From Gonium pectorale (lineage: Eukaryota > Chlorophyta > Chlorophyceae > Chlamydomonadales > Volvocaceae), in contig LSYV01000041.1 in assembly GCA_001584585.1 (NCBI GenBank), forward strand, positions 150,899-214,898: a stretch of 64,000 nt of DNA, in the 5' to 3' direction. Positions 58,621 through 64,000 of the stretch are shown piece after piece (within the stretch, counting starts at the first letter, position 1; every line of letters starts with the position of its first letter). The notes beneath the pieces are model-generated. The model made no database searches, had not been told where the DNA came from, and was given only the letters and a program-made list of their open reading frames with translations. The translations under genes and the position numbers were made by a program.

Positions 58621-61030
58621 TCACTCTGCCAGCGACTCGGCTCGAGCGCGGAGCGCGGACTGGTCAGCGCACAGCCACGCGGCCAGCTTGCGCGCCGCCT
58701 CGCGCGACGAGTAGCCGCCAGCGGCTGCGGCCGAGGCATTGTCGGACAACCGAGCAGCCTCGCAGCCCGCCAGCAGCCGTACCCTGGCGCGGTACGGGGG
58801 ATTTAGGCACGGGCGTACGGCAACACCCTGTTCACCCACATGGCCGGCAGGCTGCAGGCGGCGCCCCTATCTGTCCCTGGCCCTTCAGACCGGATGCCCC
58901 GGTGGCATCCTAAATTCCCGCGCGCAGTTTGTCCCGCAGATCCCAGACACATCGCCCTGCGTACGCAGTTTGCTGTTCGCATATCCAAAACAAAAAACAC
59001 ACAGGATGCCTTTGCTCGCTAAACCTTAGACCTGATTTTCTGCACTCCGTATCGCGTACGTAACACACACGCACCCCAACACTCACACAGTTCGGGGCAC
59101 CGAACGCGCGCAGGGCCTGCCCTGCGGATTCCACGCACGCAAGCGCACCTGGCGACCAGCTGCGCAAGCGGTACTTGGAGCAGCTCCGGCCGCTGGCTCA
59201 CCACGGCCCGGATGAGCGTCCGGGAGCTGCAGGGCATGTCGGGGAGCGGGCGGGGGCGCGGTTGCGGGGCCGCCGCGGGCGGGTCGAGGAGTGAGCAGGG
59301 ACGGGCGCGGTGGGGTCAGTGGCACATCAATCACTGCCGGCTGGCGTTTGGCTGGCGGGCGCTGCAATGGGCGTCGACCGGTACCGGTACCGGTGGGCGC
59401 AACTAGCAGTTGGGTGCTCGGACCAGGAGTGGACCAGGAGTGGATCAGTACCCGGGTGGGGGTGGGCGCGCGAGGTGGCCTGGGGTAGGGGCCTGGGTAG
59501 GGGCCAGCCGCGGCCGGGGGGTGCATACGTGGCCCCACCCCACCTGGCTGCAAACCTGCAATACGCGGAGGAGAGCAGCCAGCTAGAGTGCGTGGACCCC
59601 GTAGTCCCCGCACGCGGCCGTTCCCAGTGCCGCCACAGCCGCCCTTGCCGCCAGATGTGTGAAGGCACCCCGAGCTCCCGACTCGCGCTCGCGTTCGCCC
59701 TCACCACCATCCCACCACCCTGACCCATTCCACCACCCTCCCCATCCCACCACCCTCCCCATCCCTTTCAGGTGAGCCGTCACACTATCGTGCCGCAGCC
59801 AGAGGCCGAAGGAAAGGACCTGTTCTGGGCTCCACGTCGCCGCGTCACGTCCACTAACTTGACTTTCCGCCGCCACCTCCCCAAGTTGGCTCCAGCAGTA
59901 CGCGAAACCTCCCGCATCCTCCCACCCCACCTCGTCCCCCCACCCCGACCCGCGTGACTCACTCCCCGGGGCGCAGGTGCGCCTCCACCGCGGCCACCAG
60001 GCTCGCCACCGTCGCCGCGACCTCCTCCGCCTCCAGCAGCAGCAGCCCCGGACTGGCCACCGCCAGCTGCAGCACCTCGCCCACGGGGGCGCCGCCCAGG
60101 GCGGCCCCCAGGGCGACCAGCCGCGCGAAGACGTCATTGAAGTCGGCGACCAGGAGGCTGCCAGGAAGCTGCCGGAGGAGCTGGTAGGTGGCCGACTCGG
60201 GGAAGTGGTTCAGGAGGGCCTCGGCGCGGGAGAGGGCGAGGTCGGGGTGTACGGGCGCGAGGAGCGCGGCCTGGTGGTCCGAGAGGCCGAGCTCGGAGGT
60301 GGTGGGAATGAAGAGCTGCGGGTGGAGGAGGGGTAGTGGGTTGGAAGGCATTCTCAGTAGAGAAGCCCTGGTGGAGGAGGGGTGGGGCAGGGGGCGGTGG
60401 TGGGGCAAGTGATGGCTGATGGGGTGGGCGTGGGGGCAGGGCGCAAGTAGCGAGTGGATGGGGCGTCTGGCACGATGGGTTGAAGCCTTGAAGGTCTCGG
60501 CGCCGTGTGCAAGTGCGTATGTGAGCGAGGCAGCGGCGCTGCAATGCCCCTCCGGATGGGGTCTCCATCTGGGTGCAGAGACTGGGAGTGAAGGGCATGT
60601 GGGTGGCCAGGCGCCTGGCGTCTGATGGGCGAGTGTGCAGGGGCTGCACAGGATTGTGCGACGCTCGGTTGCAGCACGGGCCGGTGCCGGGGGGCCGACT
60701 CACCAGCGACCGTAGGCGCTGTAATGTGGTCACGAGGTTTGCTCCTTGCCCAGGCGCAGCACACGCGTGATGTTCGTGCCAGGGCTGTGCGAGCAGCGCC
60801 GATGTTCCGTCGGTCAGCTCCGGTGATGGAGAGGCGAGGCTCGCGGTTCTTGCACAACGAGCCTCGGGCGCCCAGGGAAAGGCGTTCGCAGTCGATTCTC
60901 TGCTATGGGGACCGAGTGCATGATGTCCGCATCGGGCGGGTTGCGAACACGGATGATGGGTTCGCCACGGCGCTCGCATCGCAAGGCTGCGCTGATAGCA
61001 GGAGGCGCCACTACTCGTATGGGCTATCAT
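58621..61030 (-). CDS. mTERF-like helical-repeat protein with probable organelle transit peptide
   Basis: Four exons: 61030-60704, 60315-59963, 59226-59149, 58783-58621. GT-AG introns with matching phases give 306 residues. Exon 1 (the ATG is the first in a longer open frame) is Ser/Ala/Arg/His-rich with few acidic residues, like an algal chloroplast or mitochondrial targeting sequence. The body is helical with repeats spaced about 35 residues: LSRAEALLNHFPESATYQLL, LVADFNDVFARLVALGAALG, GEVLQLAVASPGLLLLEAEE and TLIRAVVSQRPELLQVPLAQ. The proline followed by paired leucines at each repeat (SPGLLL, RPELLQ) is the mTERF pattern. mTERF proteins bind organelle DNA or RNA and affect transcript ends or splicing. 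The match is weak and the protein is short for the family, so another alpha-solenoid family is possible. Exon 1 is the least certain part. Confidence 0.55.
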
Positions 61031-62377
61031 TGTGTCACAGTAGCAGCTGCCGGGTGCAAAAACCGTCGCACAGTTGCAAAAAACGAGGCGAGCACGGGCA
61101 ACACCTTTTCCTCGGCCCACTTCCTAGCTTACATCTGCGTCTATGAATAAAGTGCATGGCTTAAGCCAACAAAATCCGACCGCAAATCGGCGGTTTCGGA
61201 ACATCAGCCACCTCAGCAGCCACGCTAGCAATAGTATTTAGGCAGTCATCCGTGCAGCGGCGTGGAGGACCGTACGCGGGTGTAAGTGGAGCCGCAAGCC
61301 GGGTGAAAGAGCTCGGACCCAGCCACATCAACCGTCATACGCAATACAACCGCCAAGAGGAAACCGAGCCGCCTCCTGGACGAGCAGGATGACACAAGAA
61401 GCCAGCTGCACACAGTGACAGCAGTGGCAGTCCATCGCATTGGAGGACCGCCCCCAACCCGGGCTGCGCACCGTGTCACTACCCCTCGAGAGCCAACCTG
61501 TGGATATATGGGATATATGGTAGTCCGTTCGAAACAACATACACGAGTAGAAGAGCACACGCACATTGGGGGCCCGGCAATACCGTAGGAGTATGTGCCG
61601 CGCCACTAGCACGGTACTCCGGAGACATCCAGTAGCATACAGCGCCTCAGGCCACCCCTTAGTGGCGATCCAATCCCCTTCGATATACAGGGCCATGCTC
61701 CTGCACCGGCCTCGTAAGAAGGCGAGGTTGCACATCCAAGCCCGCGCGGTGAGTGGTACGGCATGGCTCACCTACCTCCTCCTCGGGCCCCCCATACCGT
61801 GCCTCATCAAGCGTCATCATCCTGCATGTGCTCTTACCGTAATGTACAGGGCTTCCGTGCCCACACACAGCCCATGCCCGCACACAGCTGCTCCAAAGCT
61901 AATGTATACACACACAGTGCTGCAACCATCACTTTCGCGCTTACGCTCGTCGTATGCGTCGTTTAATTTCAACACAATGCTGGGACGCCGGTGACACGGC
62001 GCTGCACTGCCGGCAGCCACGCAGGGCGGCACTGCAGCTATGCAGAGCGGGCTCTGCGAGGGTGCAGCGGCCGAGCGAGGCTGTCGCCGCTCCCACGCTC
62101 TCCCTCTCTCTCTCCCTCCCCTTTTCCGCCCTGCTCGTACGGTACATAAAAAGCGCACAAACTGGCCGCAAAGCCATGAGTCCTGCCGTGGTGAATAATC
62201 GGATAATGCGCTCACGCCTCTCCCAGCGCCCGTTTGCCCAACCCGCCGTACAGGGTGCGAAAGGCTGCAGGCGCCGACAGTCGCAGCCAAGAGGCGCGGA
62301 CCAGCTGCCCTCCCTCAGCCTAGACCAGACTCCAGCTGCGCTCGCCGGCCAAAGCTTCAGCGGCGCAGCCCCCAAAA
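61031..62377. other. Intergenic interval, no gene recognised
   Basis: This is the 5' flank of the mTERF-like gene and the 3' flank of the 171-residue gene. Open frames here lack motifs. A 26-base word around CGTATGCGTCGTTTAATTTC (about 61943-61970) recurs with few changes at about 17549-17575. Confidence 0.5.
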
Positions 62378-63798
62378 CTACGGCCCGCTGTCCCCTGCGG
62401 GCCGCCGAGCTGCACGCTTCCCCCGCTTCCCCGGTTGCCCCTGCTGCTGCCCCTGCTGCTGCTGGGCGGCCAGCCACGCGTCGTACGCGTCGCCCACCAC
62501 CCGCTTCCAGGCGCGGTTGGCCTTGGGCCGGTCGACGGGGTCGATGGGGTCGTGGCCGGCGCTGCGGTTCGCCCAGTCGCTGGGGTGCCTGCGGTCATAG
62601 TGCGGCCGGGGGAAGCAAGGGAGGCGGCGATGTGTGTGTGTGTGTGTGGGTGGGGGGGTGTCGGTGAACCGGCGATGGTGAGCGGGCGTGGCCCTCTCTT
62701 TGCATGAGGGCGAGTGGGCAGCCAAGCCCAGAACCGGCGGTGAAGCAGCGTGGTGGGACGCGCCCGCTCCGCATGCGCCTTCCGCTGCCTCGATCGCGCG
62801 TTCAAGCCGGGGGGTCCTGCCCGCGCAGCAGCAGCGGCGGGCCGCGCGCTGAAGCCGCGCCGCCGGGCCGAAAGCGCCTGGCATAGGTGCCGGCTTGCTG
62901 TGTTGTCTTGCGCGGCAGCAGCCCCGCGGCAGCAGCCCCGTGCCTCTCCTCTCCTCTCCTCCCCCCGCCCCTCGCGCCACCCCTTACCCAGGCGGCAGCC
63001 GCAAGACCGTGTGATGCCCCCGTGTGTACCAGACTCACTCTCTCTATCGACAGCTGCTGCATCACTGCCAGCGGAAGATCAAGATGGCCATCACTGCCCG
63101 CACCACCCGCCACCCGCCACACAACCCGTTTTCGGTACTTGCCCGCTGTCCCGCCCGCACTCACTCGGCCTTGTACTGCAGCCGCAGCAGCACCTCCGGC
63201 TCGTCGCGCAGCCACACGCCCAGCGGGCCCGCCGCCAGGGCCGGCTCCCAGCTCCTGCGCCTCAGGTAGTCGGCCAGGGGCGACTCCCGACCGTGCTTGG
63301 CGAGCAGCTGCAGGCTGGCCTCCAGAGAGGCCGCGTTGGAGGCCAGGCGAGGGTACAGGCGCGGGTGCAGGCGCAGGAGCTCGGCGGCCAGCTCGGCGGG
63401 GCTGCGGGGGAGAATGTACGGGAGTCGGGGGAAGGGAGCGTCGGGTCGGGCCGCTTGGCAGGGGGGCGGCGCGGGGTGTGGAAGCTCCACAAGGTCATGT
63501 GAGGTTGAGGTTGCCCGTGCGTCAAGCCGACTCGTCGGAGGCTCCGCTCCCCCACCGGCGGATCACCCCCCCCCCCATCGTGACAGCTGCCGCGTGTGCT
63601 AGCAGCGGGAGAGTAGGGTTGCATCTTGTCGGTGTGCGATCAGCACTCATACACCTCTCGAAATGAGAGAGCAGTAATACGGTTCTGGAGGGGCCGGGCG
63701 CTTTGCTCCAACACACCGCTCTGTGCTTACCCACGCAGCTCGGTGCTGCGCGCCCGCCCTCTCGGCCCACCGGCACCGGGATCCCCCGGCGTCGCCAT
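62378..63798 (-). CDS. Unrecognised 171-residue alpha-helical protein
   Basis: Three exons: 63798-63731, 63401-63165, 62588-62378. The donors are GTAAGC and GTGAGT, and all phases agree. The ATG is preceded in frame by a TGA 27 bp upstream, which supports the start. The middle exon is amphipathic and helical (PAELAAELLRLHPRLYPRLA, then SLEASLQLLAKHGRE and LADYLRRRSWEPALAAG). The last exon has HPSDWANRSAGHDPIDPVDR, a helical AWKRVVGDAYDAWLAAQ segment, a glutamine run and a basic tail (GKRGKRAARR). I do not recognise the family. The leucine/proline helical repeats resemble the neighbouring mTERF-like gene in flavour, but that is not evidence of homology. The basic tail suggests a nucleic-acid-associated or targeted protein (inference). 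Confidence 0.6.
62630..62648. repeat. (GT)n microsatellite
   Basis: About nine GT units in intron 2 of the 171-residue protein gene. Confidence 0.95.
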
Positions 63799-64000
63799 GG
63801 CCCAGGACGCAAGACCACCGCCCGCTTCTCTCCTGCTTCAAGCCGTACTCCCCTCAGCCCACATCCCCACTCAGCTTCTCGCGCCCAGCTCGCCCAGCGA
63901 TGCAGCCCGGCCGCAAGCCCGGTCGCGAGCCGTGCCCCCTGCCCCTCCCCCTGCCGCCGCCGGACCTTTAAAACCCAACCACCTTCGGGTGTGTATGACC
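63799..64000 (-). promoter_or_regulatory. 5' flank of the 171-residue protein gene
   Basis: A TATA-like TTTTAAAG word lies at about 63966-63973 on the minus strand, about 170 bp before the ATG. Nothing else can be assigned. Confidence 0.25.

Noticed and set aside
1..64000. tRNA or rRNA genes
   Set aside because: I looked for T-loop GTTCRANNC words with flanking stems and for rRNA signatures and found none that fold convincingly. A covariance-model scan would be decisive.

Overview
The window is nuclear DNA of a green alga, most likely a chlamydomonadalean (volvocine-type) chlorophyte. The evidence is very GC-rich coding sequence, many short exons separated by roughly 70-400 bp GT-AG introns, serine-proline rich extracellular-matrix hinges of the pherophorin kind, and a gene set (TTLL ligase, GH9-like protein, GT61-like transferase, XMAP215/MOR1) that fits a flagellate alga. 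I rebuilt the gene models by hand from splice sites, reading phase and family motifs. For every complete model except one junction in the XMAP215 gene, the exon lengths sum to a whole number of codons.

Layout. 1-905 (+): 3' end of an unrecognised membrane protein gene. 906-5362: no gene recognised. 15191-5363 (-): 17-exon gene for a secreted 1356-residue protein with a GH9 (cellulase-fold) domain, a proline-rich hinge, bulb-lectin-like repeats and a CxxC-rich tail; its GH9 catalytic residues look lost. 23408-18308 (-): 7-exon GT61-like secretory glycosyltransferase. About 24.07-24.42 kb (+): tail of a dead non-LTR retrotransposon. 25081-29953 (+): tubulin-tyrosine-ligase-like (TTLL) gene whose fifth intron contains a 787-bp assembly gap. 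35810-31220 (-): 10-exon haem-oxygenase-like (iron-containing redox) protein with a probable organelle presequence. It is head-to-head with 36327-38998 (+), a 6-exon NPPY-motif methyltransferase. 55538-42631 (-): 45-exon XMAP215/MOR1/ch-TOG gene. A broken tandem copy of three of its 3' exons lies at 40.63-41.20 kb. 61030-58621 (-): 4-exon mTERF-like helical-repeat protein. 63798-62378 (-): 3-exon gene for an unrecognised 171-residue protein.

How the genes relate. There is no operon-like logic. The GH9-like lectin protein and the GT61-like enzyme are adjacent, on the same strand, and both enter the secretory pathway, so a shared role in wall or matrix glycan biology is a reasonable guess. TTLL and XMAP215 both act on microtubules. 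The most unusual items are the apparently non-catalytic GH9-lectin-cysteine-rich fusion with a 182-bp perfectly repeated internal block, a cluster of GC-AG introns in the XMAP215 gene together with its partial tandem duplication, and duplicated splice sites in the TTLL gene.
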